Source of the DNA: JANNYA01 sp031422315
Lineage (GTDB): Bacteria > Pseudomonadota > Gammaproteobacteria > Xanthomonadales > SZUA-5
Direction: 5' to 3'
NCBI GenBank assembly: GCA_031422315.1
Contig: JANOQN010000068.1
Span: 306,853-370,852, forward strand
DNA length: 64,000 nt
The stretch's first letter is position 1; each line of letters starts with the position of its first letter. Shown here one piece after another: positions 39,617-49,168 of the stretch. The position numbers and the translations under genes were made by a program. The notes beneath the pieces are model-generated. The model saw nothing but the letters and a program-made list of their open reading frames with translations, did no database searches and had not been told where the DNA came from.

Positions 39617-39970
39617 GCGAGTTCGCTGGGCAACCGCGCCGCAGGCAGTTAAGCGTCGAGGAAAGTCCGGGCTCCATAGGGCAGAGTGCCAGGTAACACC
39701 TGGGCAGCGTGAGCTGACGGAAAGTGCAACAGAGAAGAGACAGCCTAATCGCTGCAAAGCGGTTCGGTGATGGTGAAACGGTGCGGTAAGAGCGCACCGC
39801 GCGCCAGGTAACTGGTTGCGGCAAGGCAAACCCCACTCGGAGCAAGACCAAATAGGGAAGCGTTGATGTGGCCCGCAGAGCTTCCGGGTAGGTTGCTTGA
39901 GCCGGCTAGCGATAGCCGGCCTAGAGGAATGGTTGCCCACGACAAAACCCGGCTTACAGGCGAACTCACT
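39617..39970 (+). ncRNA. rnpB: RNase P RNA (class A)
   Basis: The conserved cores are present: GAGGAAAGTCCGGGCTCCAT (39658-39677), GGTAACACCTGGG, GTGCAACAGAGA, GGGTGAA-like AACGGTGCGGTAAGAGCGCACCG, then AAACCCCACTCGGAGCAAGACCAAATAGG in modified form, and the closing CCCACGACAAAACCCGGCTTA. P1 is formed by GAGTTCGC (39619-39626) with GCGAACTC (39960-39967), which sets the ends. The RNA processes tRNA 5' ends with RnpA. Confidence 0.95.
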
Positions 39971-40042
39971 TTTCACTTTTGACTTGTTTTTAACGCAGAC
40001 TAACGCTGGCGAACTTGCGTTAGTCTGCGTATAGTTCCGCTG

Positions 40043-40300
40043 ATGAGTGCAACCGAAACCCCATCACCATTTGTCAATAACTTGCCTGAGCCCGCTGCAT
40101 CCGAAATGCAGCAGCTCGCGCTGCGTATTGAACAGTTGATTGGCCTTGCGCGCAAATTGGATGACGAAAATCGCACGCTCAAAAGTGAAGCGGCCCAGCT
40201 CAGTGCAGAACGATCCCAGCTGTTTGAGCGCAATCAACAAGCGCGTAGCCGAATTGAATCCATGATTGCGCGGCTAAAAGCGTTAGAGACGAGCGCCTGA
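40043..40300 (+). CDS. TIGR02449 family coiled-coil protein
   Basis: 85 aa, mostly one coiled coil (about 20-80: LALRIEQLIGLARKLDDENRTLKSEAAQLSAERSQLFERNQQARSRIESMIARLKAL). The family is found in gammaproteobacteria almost only beside zapA, as here (zapA starts 43 bp later). The pairing and the ZapB-like coiled coil suggest a role in Z-ring assembly, but that is inference. No signal peptide or membrane segment. Start ATG 40043 is 70 bp after the RNase P RNA end. Confidence 0.85.
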   Translation: MSATETPSPFVNNLPEPAASEMQQLALRIEQLIGLARKLDDENRTLKSEAAQLSAERSQLFERNQQARSRIESMIARLKALETSA

Positions 40301-40343
40301 TGCTTAAGTTCGACTTACATGTTTCGCGTGAGATCGTTTAAAT

Positions 40344-40697
40344 ATGTCCGCTACACAAAAATCCAAAATGCCAGCAAGCGATAGTGAAGCGATCACGCTC
40401 AGCATATTGGAGCGTGAATTCAAAATTGCTTGTCCACCCGCGCAAAAACCGCTTTTATTGCGCGTTGCCAGCCAGTTAGATCAGCGCATGCGGCAAATTC
40501 GCGCAGGTGACAAACTTTTGACACTTGATCGCGTTGCGGTACTCGCGGCGCTGATGATGGCAATGGAATCCGGAGAACAAGACGGCCGCTTCGATGAGCT
40601 CAATGAGTCCATCGAAGGCGAGCTCAAGCGTTTGAACGCGCAGCTGGCGAGTGCGGCGGTGGCGTTGGATGCGCCAAAACGGGTATTCAGCAGTTAG
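40344..40697 (+). CDS. zapA: Cell division protein ZapA
   Basis: 117 aa. ITLSILEREFKIACPPAQKPLLLRVASQLDQRMRQIRAGDKLLTLDRVAVLAALMMA is the ZapA globular head (E-F-x-I-x-C-P, R-A-A-x-x-L-D-x-x-M pattern), followed by a C-terminal helix for dimer coiled coil. ZapA crosslinks FtsZ filaments at midcell. Second gene of a pair with the TIGR02449 protein. In many gammaproteobacteria the 6S RNA gene follows; it was not recognised here. Confidence 0.9.
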   Translation: MSATQKSKMPASDSEAITLSILEREFKIACPPAQKPLLLRVASQLDQRMRQIRAGDKLLTLDRVAVLAALMMAMESGEQDGRFDELNESIEGELKRLNAQLASAAVALDAPKRVFSS

Positions 40698-40844
40698 GCG
40701 CTAAGCGAAATCTACGGCTGCAAAGCAAACCTCGGATACTTTTCGCTTTGGTTGACTCAAACTTCGATATTTAAAATGTGCAGGTGATTAGTTAGCTGCG
40801 CTGCTCAAAGCGTGGCAATCACGACGCTAGCTTACTCAATAAAG

Positions 40845-40872
40845 TTCTGGGCCCGTTTTCGCGAGCATGACG
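40845..40872. repeat. Diverged single arm of the dispersed inverted repeat
   Basis: TTCTGGGCCCGTTTTCGCGA then GCATGACG aligns with the right arm of the element at 33003-33143 (CTGGGTCCCCGCCTTCGCGG then GGATGACG) with several changes. It stands alone 38 bp past the valS stop. Confidence 0.4.
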
Positions 40873-40909
40873 ATATTTGGCGTATGCTAGTCGTTATAGA
40901 TCATCCCCA

Positions 40910-43771
40910 TCATCCCGCAAACCCCGCCCGTTGCGCCGCCAACTGGGTTTGCTTCGCACTAAAATCGGCCAAACGTTGACGCTCTTGCGCAACTACCGCA
41001 GTTGGCGCGCCGCTGACAAAGGTGTCGGAGCTGAGTTTGGTTTCGCATTTGGCGATTTCCAGCGCCAGCTTGACCAATTCTTTATCCAAGCGGCTGCGCT
41101 CGGCGTCTACATCAATCAAGCTCGCCAACGGAATCAGCAGCTTTAACGAGCCTGCCAGTGCGGCGGCGGATTGGGGCTCGTTTTCACTCGGCGCGAGCAT
41201 GCGCTGCGTTTCAATTTTCGCCAAAAAGGCAATATTGTGCTCGTGTAATTGCATGCGGCTTTGATCTAATTCAGTACCGCCGCTATAAAGCAGTGGAATA
41301 GCTTTAGCTGGCGAGATATTCATTTCAGCGCGAATGCGGCGCAGGCCGAGCAAAACTTCTTTGAGCCACAGTATTTCCGCATCGCTTATTGCATCATGAG
41401 CAAAATCAATCGCTTGTGGCATGGACTGGGTAGCAACGCTGGTTTGCTCGTCTACTGTTTGGCCTAGTTTTGGCGCAACGCTGTGCCAAATTTCATCGGT
41501 AATAAACGGAATAATCGGGTGCGCTGCCCGCAGCAGCGCTTCGAGCAAATAAATCAGCGTGTGCTGCATGCTGAATTTGGCAGCTGCATCGCCGCCGGTA
41601 AGCGCGGGTTTGGCCAATTCGAGAAACCAGTCGCAAAACTCATTCCAGGTGAAATCGTAGAGCGCCTGCGCCGCCAGATCGAAGCGATACAGCGCAATTT
41701 GCGCGTGATATTCGGTCAGCATGCGGCCAAATTCGCCTGTGATCCAGCGCTCAGCACTGCTCGCCAGCGGGGGTTTTGCGGCTGAAGTGAACTGCACTTC
41801 CTCGCAATTCATCAGTACAAAACGCGCTGCATTCCACAGCTTATTGCAGAACGATTTGTAGCCTTCGCAGCGCTTCAGATCAAAGTTAATCGTACGGCCG
41901 TGCGTTGCCAATGCTGCAAAAGTAAAGCGTAGCGCATCTGTGCCGACCGCTTGTATTCCGTTCGGGTAGTCGCGGCGCACGCGTTTTTCTACTTTCTCTC
42001 GGTCTAGTGGATTCATCAACGTGGCGGTCGATTTTTCCAATAAGTCCGCTAATGAAATGCCATCGATTAGATCCAGCGGATCCAGCGTGTTGCCTTTGGA
42101 TTTACTCATCTTCTGGCCTTCGGCATCTCGCACGATGGCATTGATGTAGACGGTTTTGAACGGCACCCGCTGTGCTAGCGTCGCGAATTCGGGTTCAAAA
42201 CTGCCATCAGGTTTGCGGCCAACAAAATACAGTGAGCTCATCACCATGCGCGCTACCCAAAAGAAAATAATATCGAATCCAGTCACCAGCACGTTGGATG
42301 GTAAAAAGCGTTTGAAATCAGACCACTCTAACGCTTGTTCAGGCGTTTCATGCGGCCAACCTAGCGTGGAAAATGGCCAAAGCGCAGAAGAAAACCAAGT
42401 GTCAAGCACGTCGTTGTCTTGCCGCAGCGCGCCTTGCGGCGTAAGCGAACTATGCTTGATGGCGTCCACCTCATCATCGCCGACGAAAATCTGCCCGGCT
42501 TCATCGTACCAAGCGGGAATGCGGTGGCCCCACCACAGCTGGCGGCTAATGCACCAGTCCTGGATATTTTCCAGCCACTGCGTGTAGGTGCTACTCCAAT
42601 TTTCCGGCACAAATTTGATATGGCCCGAACGAACCGCATCGAGTGCGGGTTCAGTAATTTGGCTGCGGCCTTTGTTTGTTAGATCGACAAACCATTGATC
42701 GGTCAACATCGGCTCGGTGACGGCGTCAGAGCGCTGGGAGATCGGCAACTGCAGCTTGTGCGGCTTGGTTTCGATCAGAAATCCGGCTGCTTCTAAATCG
42801 GCCAAGATTTGCTTGCGTGCGGCGAAGCGATCCATGCCCTGATAGCTTGCCGGGCCATTTTCATTGACCTTAGCATCGAGGGTGAAAATACTGATCGGCG
42901 TCAAGCCGTGCCGCGCGCCCATAGCAAAGTCGTTGAAATCGTGCGCTGGGGTTATTTTGACTGCGCCGGTGCCAAAATCTTTATCGACGTAGGCGTCGCT
43001 AATCACGGGTATGAGTCGATTGCAAAGCGGAAGCTGCAACATCGTGCCGATCAAATGGCTATAGCGCGTATCGTCAGGATTGACGGCTACGGCAACGTCA
43101 CCCAGCAGCGTCTCAGGGCGCGTGGTGGCGACAATCAAACCCGCGCCGCCATCTACCGATGGATAGCGGATATGCCACATTGAGCCGTCTTTCTCGCGAT
43201 TTTCGACTTCTAAATCGCTCACTGCGGTTTGCAAAACGGGATCCCAATGCACTAAGCGATTACCGCGATAAATCAGGCCAGCGCGAAACCACTGTACGAA
43301 CACACGCCGAACTGCGGCCGATAAACCAGGATCCATCGTGAAACGCTCGCGCGTCCAATCGCAGCTTGAACCCAGGCGGCGCATTTGCTTAGTGATGGTC
43401 GAACCTGATTCCTCTTTCCATGCCCAAACGCGCTTGAGGAATTCTTCACGCCCAAGGGTTTTGCGATCCAGACCTTGGGCCGCGAGCTGATTCTCGACGA
43501 TCTTTTGCGTCGCAATGCCGGCGTGATCGGTGCCGCACTGCCACAGCACATCGCGCCCCTGCATGCGCTGATAGCGCACCATTAAATCCATCAGCGTTTG
43601 CTGAAAACCGTGGCCCATGTGCAGCGTGCCGGTTACATTGGGCGGTGGCAGCTGGATGCAAAATGGCTCACCGAGGTTTTCGTTGGCACTTGCGGGCGAA
43701 AAATAACCCTGCTGTTCCCAGCTTTGATACAAACGCGCTTCAAAACTACGCGGATCAAATGACTTTTCCAT
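40910..43771 (-). CDS. valS: Valyl-tRNA synthetase
   Basis: 953 aa, normal length. Class I signatures: HMGHG (HIGH box, 51-55) after PPPNVTGTL and KMSKS in GQKMSKSKGNTLDPLD near residue 550. An editing domain (VATTRPETLLGDVAVAVNPDD at about 216-236) and the C-terminal coiled-coil arm (LDKELVKLALEIAKCETKL) are in place. It charges tRNA-Val and clears mischarged threonine. It is convergent with zapA; the long spacer has only a repeat arm. Divergent from the amidase gene with 86 bp between. Confidence 0.97.
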   Translation of the reverse strand: MEKSFDPRSFEARLYQSWEQQGYFSPASANENLGEPFCIQLPPPNVTGTLHMGHGFQQTLMDLMVRYQRMQGRDVLWQCGTDHAGIATQKIVENQLAAQGLDRKTLGREEFLKRVWAWKEESGSTITKQMRRLGSSCDWTRERFTMDPGLSAAVRRVFVQWFRAGLIYRGNRLVHWDPVLQTAVSDLEVENREKDGSMWHIRYPSVDGGAGLIVATTRPETLLGDVAVAVNPDDTRYSHLIGTMLQLPLCNRLIPVISDAYVDKDFGTGAVKITPAHDFNDFAMGARHGLTPISIFTLDAKVNENGPASYQGMDRFAARKQILADLEAAGFLIETKPHKLQLPISQRSDAVTEPMLTDQWFVDLTNKGRSQITEPALDAVRSGHIKFVPENWSSTYTQWLENIQDWCISRQLWWGHRIPAWYDEAGQIFVGDDEVDAIKHSSLTPQGALRQDNDVLDTWFSSALWPFSTLGWPHETPEQALEWSDFKRFLPSNVLVTGFDIIFFWVARMVMSSLYFVGRKPDGSFEPEFATLAQRVPFKTVYINAIVRDAEGQKMSKSKGNTLDPLDLIDGISLADLLEKSTATLMNPLDREKVEKRVRRDYPNGIQAVGTDALRFTFAALATHGRTINFDLKRCEGYKSFCNKLWNAARFVLMNCEEVQFTSAAKPPLASSAERWITGEFGRMLTEYHAQIALYRFDLAAQALYDFTWNEFCDWFLELAKPALTGGDAAAKFSMQHTLIYLLEALLRAAHPIIPFITDEIWHSVAPKLGQTVDEQTSVATQSMPQAIDFAHDAISDAEILWLKEVLLGLRRIRAEMNISPAKAIPLLYSGGTELDQSRMQLHEHNIAFLAKIETQRMLAPSENEPQSAAALAGSLKLLIPLASLIDVDAERSRLDKELVKLALEIAKCETKLSSDTFVSGAPTAVVAQERQRLADFSAKQTQLAAQRAGFAG

Positions 43772-43857
43772 GTTTAATGTCCAGAATTAGAGCGGTAACT
43801 TGGATTCAAGCTGCAGCAAAGTGCAGCTGGATCGAAAAAAGAACAGGAATTTAACTG

Positions 43858-44694
43858 ATGCAGCATCGCTCTACACTTAACAAATCGGCCAATCGCGCCA
43901 CTTACACCACTAAAGCGACGATTTTGCTGTTTTCATTCCTATTTCTTTCGAGCTGCGCCATGCAAAACCCAAGTTTAGATATCCTGCCAGCCGATCCGCT
44001 GCTGCAACCTAACCCTATCGCGCGCTGGGAGCCCTCAGCAAATCTCGATATGCGCCGCCCTCAGTTGATCGTGCTGCACCACACCGAAATGGCGAGTGCC
44101 GAGGCGGCGCTGCACACCTTAAAAACCGGCAATCCGTACGGGAAAGTCAGCGCACACTATTTGATCGGTGCCGATGGCGCGCTGTATCAGCTGGTGCCGG
44201 AAGGCGCACGCGCCTGGCATGCGGGCTTAAGCCGCTGGGCCGGGCGCTCGGATTTGAATTCCTCGTCGATAGGCATTGAACTCGATAACGACGGGCAAGC
44301 GGAATTTTCCGAGCCGCAAATTCAAGCGCTGCTGGTTTTGTTGACGGATTTATGTGAGCGGCTAAAAATTGAGCCTCGGCAAGTGATTGCGCATGGCGAC
44401 ATTGCCCCAGTTCGAAAATCAGACCCTAGCGCGAAATTTCCGTGGGCCAAGTTAGCGAGCGCTGGCTTTGGGCTTTGGCCAAGCCGCGAGTTTAACCTGC
44501 TGCTCGCGCCGCCAGCTGGTTTTGATCCGTGGCTGGCATTAGCGCTGATGGGTTACGATTTGCGCGATAAACCTGCAGCAGCGCGCGCATTTCGCCGCCA
44601 TTATTTTGGAGTTGAGGGCATGATGGAACTCGAGTTCACGCAAGCCGAACGGGCCGTTTTGGCGGATTTGCAAGCACAGTTACTGCAAAGTTAG
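43858..44694 (+). CDS. AmiD-like N-acetylmuramoyl-L-alanine amidase lipoprotein
   Basis: 278 aa. The lipobox FLSSC (lipidated Cys 33) predicts outer-membrane anchoring after LPS-side sorting. The Amidase_2 zinc site is present: LIVLHHTEMA (His 74), AWHAGLSRW, SIGIELDNDG (the conserved glutamate region) and IAHGDIAPVRKSDPSAKFPW with the second zinc His and the catalytic Lys/Asp segment. A C-terminal helical tail (about 215-278) resembles the peptidoglycan-binding helices of AmiD. It cuts the lactyl-amide bond in cell-wall fragments. Single gene, divergent from valS. Confidence 0.9.
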   Translation: MQHRSTLNKSANRATYTTKATILLFSFLFLSSCAMQNPSLDILPADPLLQPNPIARWEPSANLDMRRPQLIVLHHTEMASAEAALHTLKTGNPYGKVSAHYLIGADGALYQLVPEGARAWHAGLSRWAGRSDLNSSSIGIELDNDGQAEFSEPQIQALLVLLTDLCERLKIEPRQVIAHGDIAPVRKSDPSAKFPWAKLASAGFGLWPSREFNLLLAPPAGFDPWLALALMGYDLRDKPAAARAFRRHYFGVEGMMELEFTQAERAVLADLQAQLLQS

Positions 44695-44760
44695 GCTAGA
44701 TATTTGGGTTGCATCGTGTTGCAATCGCGGCTTGAAAATTAATCGGTTACCCTTTACTCC

Positions 44761-46539
44761 ATGCAAAAACTTTGGCTGAGTTTTTATCAGGTTGCACGTC
44801 AAAACTGCACCATGTTCGCCGCAGTTTTGGCGTGCTTAGTGCTTGGTTTTGCCTCAGCAAACCTGTGCGCCAATGAATTGCAAATCGAGCAAGTCAAAAA
44901 CGTACCAGCGGTACTGAGCCCACAATTGCTGCGCGCACCGCCTTCGGATTGGGCTTTTGTTCCACTCAAATCATCAGTACTTTCGCAAAAAGCCACTGTG
45001 CGCTCGCTCTGGCGAATTACGCTGCCAGCGCTGGCTGCGATTGAAAACGGCACAGCCGTGCTGGTGATCGGGCAGTCGATAGATCGCGACGTGATTTTAT
45101 ATGCGCCGCCAAGCTACGCGCCGCAGGTCAATAATCTTGCAGACGCCCGCTATCAAACGCGCTATTCGCGCAATGCCATGGTGCTTGAATTAGATACTGG
45201 CCTGCGTGCGGGCGATGCTATCTGGCTGGAATTTAAAGATCCGCGTTCGGCTGCTACCACTTTAGCGATCCGAGATCGCACCGAGCAGGCGCAGGTTGAG
45301 CTTAACAACGTGCGGTTCTATACGGCAATGATGGTGCTGATGCTGGCCTGCTGCGGCATTGCCGCCTGCTTTTATTTCGTTTTGCGCGAATCCATCTGGC
45401 TGCTTTACATCACCAAAGTGCTGAGCTATTGGATTTATATGGGGGCACGCACTGGGGAATTTGCTTCTTTCGCCGACGGATGGGGCTTGAGCGCTTGGGT
45501 GCCGTTTGTTTCGATGCCGTTGGGCAATGCCGCCGCCGCATTTGGTGCTGGGATTTCGGCTTGTTTTGCGGTCTATTTCGTTGATCCGAATCGATTGCAA
45601 AAGCGGCTTTCAAAAGTAGTTTTAACATTAGGCGCGCTGCTGATAGTGCTCTCACCGATTGCACTGATTGCCGATTCGAAAGTGGTGTCGGCGTGGGCGC
45701 AGTTTGCGAATCTGTTGCTCATTATAAATTCCTGTTTGACTGTCACGCTGATGATTCGCGCGGCGCGCACGGGCTCCAGGGCGGCTTTGTTTTGTTTGAT
45801 TGCCGATTTAGCCATCGTGCTGACTTTGTTTTTGCAAGTTGGCACCGGCATGGGCTGGCTGAATTTTGCCGAGTTGTCCACTCAGATTTTTATCGCCAGC
45901 CACGCGTTTGCAGGCGTAGTCGTTTCGCTCGGATTGGCAGATCAAGTGCTCGGTTATCGCAATCAGCGCGATGAAGCGCGCATTACCTCCGAACGTGATC
46001 CGCTGACAGGTACGCTGAATCGCCGTGCTGCGTTATCAGCATTGAGTGCTGCAGTCATGACGCTGGAGCGTGATCGTGGTTCGGTGGCAGTTTGCTTTTT
46101 AGATTTAGACTTATTCAAACGCGTGAATGATCGCTTTGGGCATCACGTGGGCGATGACGCCTTGAAGTTTTTGGTAGCGCAAGTGCATCATGAAATGCGC
46201 GCTAGTGACGTACTGGCGCGACTTGGCGGAGAAGAGTTTTTACTGGTTTTGCCCGGCGCACATTTAAAAGACGGTCTAGCGGTTGCCGAACGCATTCGCG
46301 CACGCGTAGCGGCGGAAGGCGTCAACATCTCTGGCCATCCGGTTGAGCTGACCGTCAGTATCGGCGTAGCGGCCAGCACCAATAAAATGAAATCCGCTGA
46401 TGCGATTATCGACGCCGCAGATCAAGCGCTGTATCAAGCTAAAAATCGCGGCCGAAATCGCGTCGAGGCGATGAATATCGTTACCGCACTACCCAATAAA
46501 ATGTCCACCGAAGAAGGCAAATCTCATGAGCCAAACTAG
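44761..46539 (+). CDS. 7TMR-DISM diguanylate cyclase (GGDEF)
   Basis: 592 aa. Signal or anchor at about 18-37, a periplasmic beta-rich sensor (about 40-180), seven membrane helices (about 185-400), then a GGDEF domain with AVCFLDLDLFKRVNDRFGHHVGDDALKFL, active site GGEEF (489-493) and an RASD inhibitory site at 480-483, five residues before it. So both activity and product feedback look intact, unlike the first DISM cyclase at 7487-9280. It overlaps the next gene by 14 bp, which couples it to the YiiX-like hydrolase. Input ligand unknown. Confidence 0.92.
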   Translation: MQKLWLSFYQVARQNCTMFAAVLACLVLGFASANLCANELQIEQVKNVPAVLSPQLLRAPPSDWAFVPLKSSVLSQKATVRSLWRITLPALAAIENGTAVLVIGQSIDRDVILYAPPSYAPQVNNLADARYQTRYSRNAMVLELDTGLRAGDAIWLEFKDPRSAATTLAIRDRTEQAQVELNNVRFYTAMMVLMLACCGIAACFYFVLRESIWLLYITKVLSYWIYMGARTGEFASFADGWGLSAWVPFVSMPLGNAAAAFGAGISACFAVYFVDPNRLQKRLSKVVLTLGALLIVLSPIALIADSKVVSAWAQFANLLLIINSCLTVTLMIRAARTGSRAALFCLIADLAIVLTLFLQVGTGMGWLNFAELSTQIFIASHAFAGVVVSLGLADQVLGYRNQRDEARITSERDPLTGTLNRRAALSALSAAVMTLERDRGSVAVCFLDLDLFKRVNDRFGHHVGDDALKFLVAQVHHEMRASDVLARLGGEEFLLVLPGAHLKDGLAVAERIRARVAAEGVNISGHPVELTVSIGVAASTNKMKSADAIIDAADQALYQAKNRGRNRVEAMNIVTALPNKMSTEEGKSHEPN

Positions 46540-47431
46540 CTATCCGGATTTAACGATGGCTGATCTACAGCCTGGCGATGTGTGTTTGATGATGAGTAGC
46601 GGGCAGCTTTCAAAGCTCATCAGCTGGGTCGGCGATAGCCCTTACAGCCACGCATTTTTGATCTATGACAACAGCCAATTGATTGAAGCAGCACTTTCTG
46701 GTTTGCGTTTGTATCCGATTGCCGAGCGCTTGGCAGATACGGCAGAAGTGCTGCTGATTGACGTTTATCGGCCAAGCACGATCAGCGGGCATCCGTTTGG
46801 ACCTGCTGAAATCTCCGCCATGCAGGCTACTGCAAAGGAATTCGTTGGGCTGCCCTACGCCCGCAATGCGCTGGTGGACATTGCCATGATGAGCGCGCTT
46901 CGTAACAAATTACCTGATTCTGAAACGCTGCGCTGGGTGCTGCGCGTCGCGATGAGTCATGCAGTAAAGGATGATCCGTCGACCATGATGTGTAGCGAGC
47001 TGGTTTATCGAATTTTGCAACAGGCCGGTACGATTCCTGCAGGCAGCTTAAGGCCGACCATCATCAGCGCATTTCGCTCGCACGCTCCGCTGCCGCCGAT
47101 TGACGTCAAGGCTTTACTCAAAGAGCTCGAGCAGATTTTTGTGCCGCCTAAAGCGCCTGCGTCTACCACTAATACGAAAGTACCATCGCAGGTTACGATG
47201 CCCAAAACGCAAAGTGCTGGCTTAGCGGCATATCAAAATCAAGAGCCAGTGGGTAGAGAGCTGTCAGATCTTGCCAATGCGCTGCGTGCAAAGCACCTGC
47301 CGCCGCAGGCGAGTGCACCGGTTTTGATCGTGCCGGATCCGAATCCAAAGACGGTTTTTCCAGTCGATTTAGCTACGAGCCCGAGCCTGCGATTTATTGG
47401 GCGAATGGTGAAAGTTGTGGCTACGAACTAG
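46526..47431 (+). CDS. YiiX/YebB-like permuted papain-fold (NlpC/P60) hydrolase
   Basis: 301 aa. The permuted active site reads LQPGDVCLMMSSGQLSKLISWVGDSPYSHAFLIYD (His 42), LIEAALSGL (Glu 54) and MMCSELVYRILQQAG (Cys 156), the order H-E-C of the YiiX (DUF830) group. A Pro-rich linker (about 210-245) leads to a tail without known domain. These enzymes hydrolyse peptide or ester/amide bonds, often lipid-linked. No signal peptide, so probably cytosolic. Overlaps the diguanylate cyclase by 14 bp, suggesting that the two act together. Confidence 0.8.
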   Translation: MSQTSYPDLTMADLQPGDVCLMMSSGQLSKLISWVGDSPYSHAFLIYDNSQLIEAALSGLRLYPIAERLADTAEVLLIDVYRPSTISGHPFGPAEISAMQATAKEFVGLPYARNALVDIAMMSALRNKLPDSETLRWVLRVAMSHAVKDDPSTMMCSELVYRILQQAGTIPAGSLRPTIISAFRSHAPLPPIDVKALLKELEQIFVPPKAPASTTNTKVPSQVTMPKTQSAGLAAYQNQEPVGRELSDLANALRAKHLPPQASAPVLIVPDPNPKTVFPVDLATSPSLRFIGRMVKVVATN

Positions 47432-47433
47432 CG

Positions 47434-47913
47434 TCAGTTTGTCTGCGCCACCAAACTAAACTTGGTCTGAAATTTCACCGTGCTCCACACTACTTGGCTA
47501 TCGTAACGGCGGATTTCCGGCCAGCTCATTAGCTCACGCTCGCCCCAGCGCTCGAAGCTTGGCAAATCATCGGCGCGCACAATCAGAATGTAATCCACAG
47601 AGCCTGCCACTGAATAACACTGCATGACCTCGGGCAAATCCTGCATGCGTTTTCGAAAGCGGGCATAAAGTTCTGGCGATTCGCGCTCAAAACTTAAGCT
47701 CACAATGACGGTTACCCCGCCTATTGCGTCCGCAGATAGAATCGCAACTTCGCGCTCAATTACGCCGCTACTGCGCAGCTGCTCGATGCGCCTGCGCACG
47801 CTAGATTCCGACAAATGAACGCGTTCCGCTAATTCAGCGTGGCTCAGTCGAACGCTGGTTTGCAGCAAATCCAGCAGCTGGCGATCAGTTGCATTTAAAG
47901 AAAGAATAGGCAT
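47434..47913 (-). CDS. Lrp/AsnC family transcriptional regulator
   Basis: 159 aa. A winged helix at about 1-60 (NATDRQLLDLLQTSVRLSHAELAERVHLSESSVRRRIEQLRSSGVI) is followed by the RAM effector domain (VTVIVSLSFERESPELYARFRKRM, then VMQCYSVAGSVDYILIVRADDL), which binds an amino acid and forms oligomers. It is convergent with the YiiX-like gene and divergent from the beta-lactamase-like gene, so it may regulate the latter. The effector is not predictable. Confidence 0.93.
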   Translation of the reverse strand: MPILSLNATDRQLLDLLQTSVRLSHAELAERVHLSESSVRRRIEQLRSSGVIEREVAILSADAIGGVTVIVSLSFERESPELYARFRKRMQDLPEVMQCYSVAGSVDYILIVRADDLPSFERWGERELMSWPEIRRYDSQVVWSTVKFQTKFSLVAQTN

Positions 47914-48032
47914 GGCGGAAATCGCGAATTTGATGCGCTATTTTGCCTGTTTTGAGCGGCGAAACCGGTTAAATTCGCCGTAATATTCAAACCATAACGC
48001 TAAGCTGGTACAAATTTACCGAGGAAAGTGGA

Positions 48033-49166
48033 ATGCAATATTTGAGTAAGTGGGTCACTATGGCGTGTCTGATAGTTGCTGGCTTAGCTAGTGCAAGCTG
48101 GGGTGCAGCGGGCGATATATGCAAGCTTGCTAAGCAAGATGATCGGCAAACCCAATTAGCAGCCGCTTACCAAGCGTCTGCATTGCCCGGTTATTGCGGT
48201 GTTCGATTTACCCAACAAGGTGCCAGCTGCTTTGCCGGTGGCTTTGCAAAACAATCGGATGCCGCTTACACCTTGGATACGCGCCAGCCTATAGGTTCAG
48301 TTAGTAAAACCTTTATTGGCATAGCGCTTGCGCAGTTGAGTGTGAGTGATGAAATTGATTTGGACGCCCCTATTGATCGCTATTTGCCGTGGCAGGTGCA
48401 AAATCCTAAGTTTCCTAATGTTGCGATAACGCTGCGGCAGCTCGCGACGCATACTTCAAGTATTCGTGATCGCAGCGCTGCTTACCGGCAAAGCTATGTG
48501 GCACCGGCCAGCGCTAGTTTGACGCTAGCCGAATACCTTAAAAGCTATCTCGTGCCCAAAGGCAAACTTTATCAAAACGGAAATTTTATCAAAGCCATGC
48601 CGGGTGAGCAGTATGAGTACAGCAATATCGGCGCAGCGCTGGCGGCCTACGTGATTGAAGTCAAGCTGGGCATGCCGTTTGATGCCTATGTGCAAGCAAA
48701 AATACTATCGCCAATCGGCACGCAAGCGAGCTTTTTGCCCAAGCCGGGCGATGCAGTTTTGTATAAGAAAAATGGCGAAGCGGTGCCGCCTTATCGGTTA
48801 ATTACCTATCCAGATGGCGGCTTAATTGCCAGCTGCTCGGATCTATCGCGGTATTTACAAGCGGTGCTTGATGCGAAAGCGGGCAGGGCGTCAAGCCTAG
48901 ATTCGAAAGCGGTTCAATTGATGCTTACGCCGCAACTTGGCGCAAAGCGGCCCGCCGACTTACCGGCAAAAATAACCGGCCATGGCTTATTTTGGGAACA
49001 GCGCGGAGAAAAATGGGGCCATACCGGTTCTGATCCAGGCGTTACCGCGTTGATTGCCATTGAGCCCGCGAAAGGCTTGGCGCGGATGCAGCTTACCAAT
49101 ATCGATATCGAGGAAAGTGATGCAATTACCGAGCAATTTATAGGGTTGTGGAAGTTGCTGGAGTAG
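48033..49166 (+). CDS. Secreted serine beta-lactamase-like hydrolase
   Basis: 377 aa with a signal peptide (about 1-25). The serine beta-lactamase/PBP motifs are SVSK at 89-92 (IGSVSKTFIG), the YSN in EQYEYSNIGAALAAY, and HTG in KWGHTGSDPGVTAL near the C-terminus. The layout is that of class C-like hydrolases (PF00144), which include esterases, D-aminopeptidases and true cephalosporinases; the short length and missing loops make esterase or peptidase activity more likely than resistance. AGGAAAG precedes the ATG. The EamA gene is convergent two bases away. Confidence 0.88.
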   Translation: MQYLSKWVTMACLIVAGLASASWGAAGDICKLAKQDDRQTQLAAAYQASALPGYCGVRFTQQGASCFAGGFAKQSDAAYTLDTRQPIGSVSKTFIGIALAQLSVSDEIDLDAPIDRYLPWQVQNPKFPNVAITLRQLATHTSSIRDRSAAYRQSYVAPASASLTLAEYLKSYLVPKGKLYQNGNFIKAMPGEQYEYSNIGAALAAYVIEVKLGMPFDAYVQAKILSPIGTQASFLPKPGDAVLYKKNGEAVPPYRLITYPDGGLIASCSDLSRYLQAVLDAKAGRASSLDSKAVQLMLTPQLGAKRPADLPAKITGHGLFWEQRGEKWGHTGSDPGVTALIAIEPAKGLARMQLTNIDIEESDAITEQFIGLWKLLE

Positions 49167-49168
49167 CA

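Noticed and set aside
40698..40909. 6S RNA gene expected after zapA
   Set aside because: No clear closing-stem and central-bubble pattern was found on either strand; the only structured piece is a diverged repeat arm at 40845-40872. A covariance-model search could settle it.
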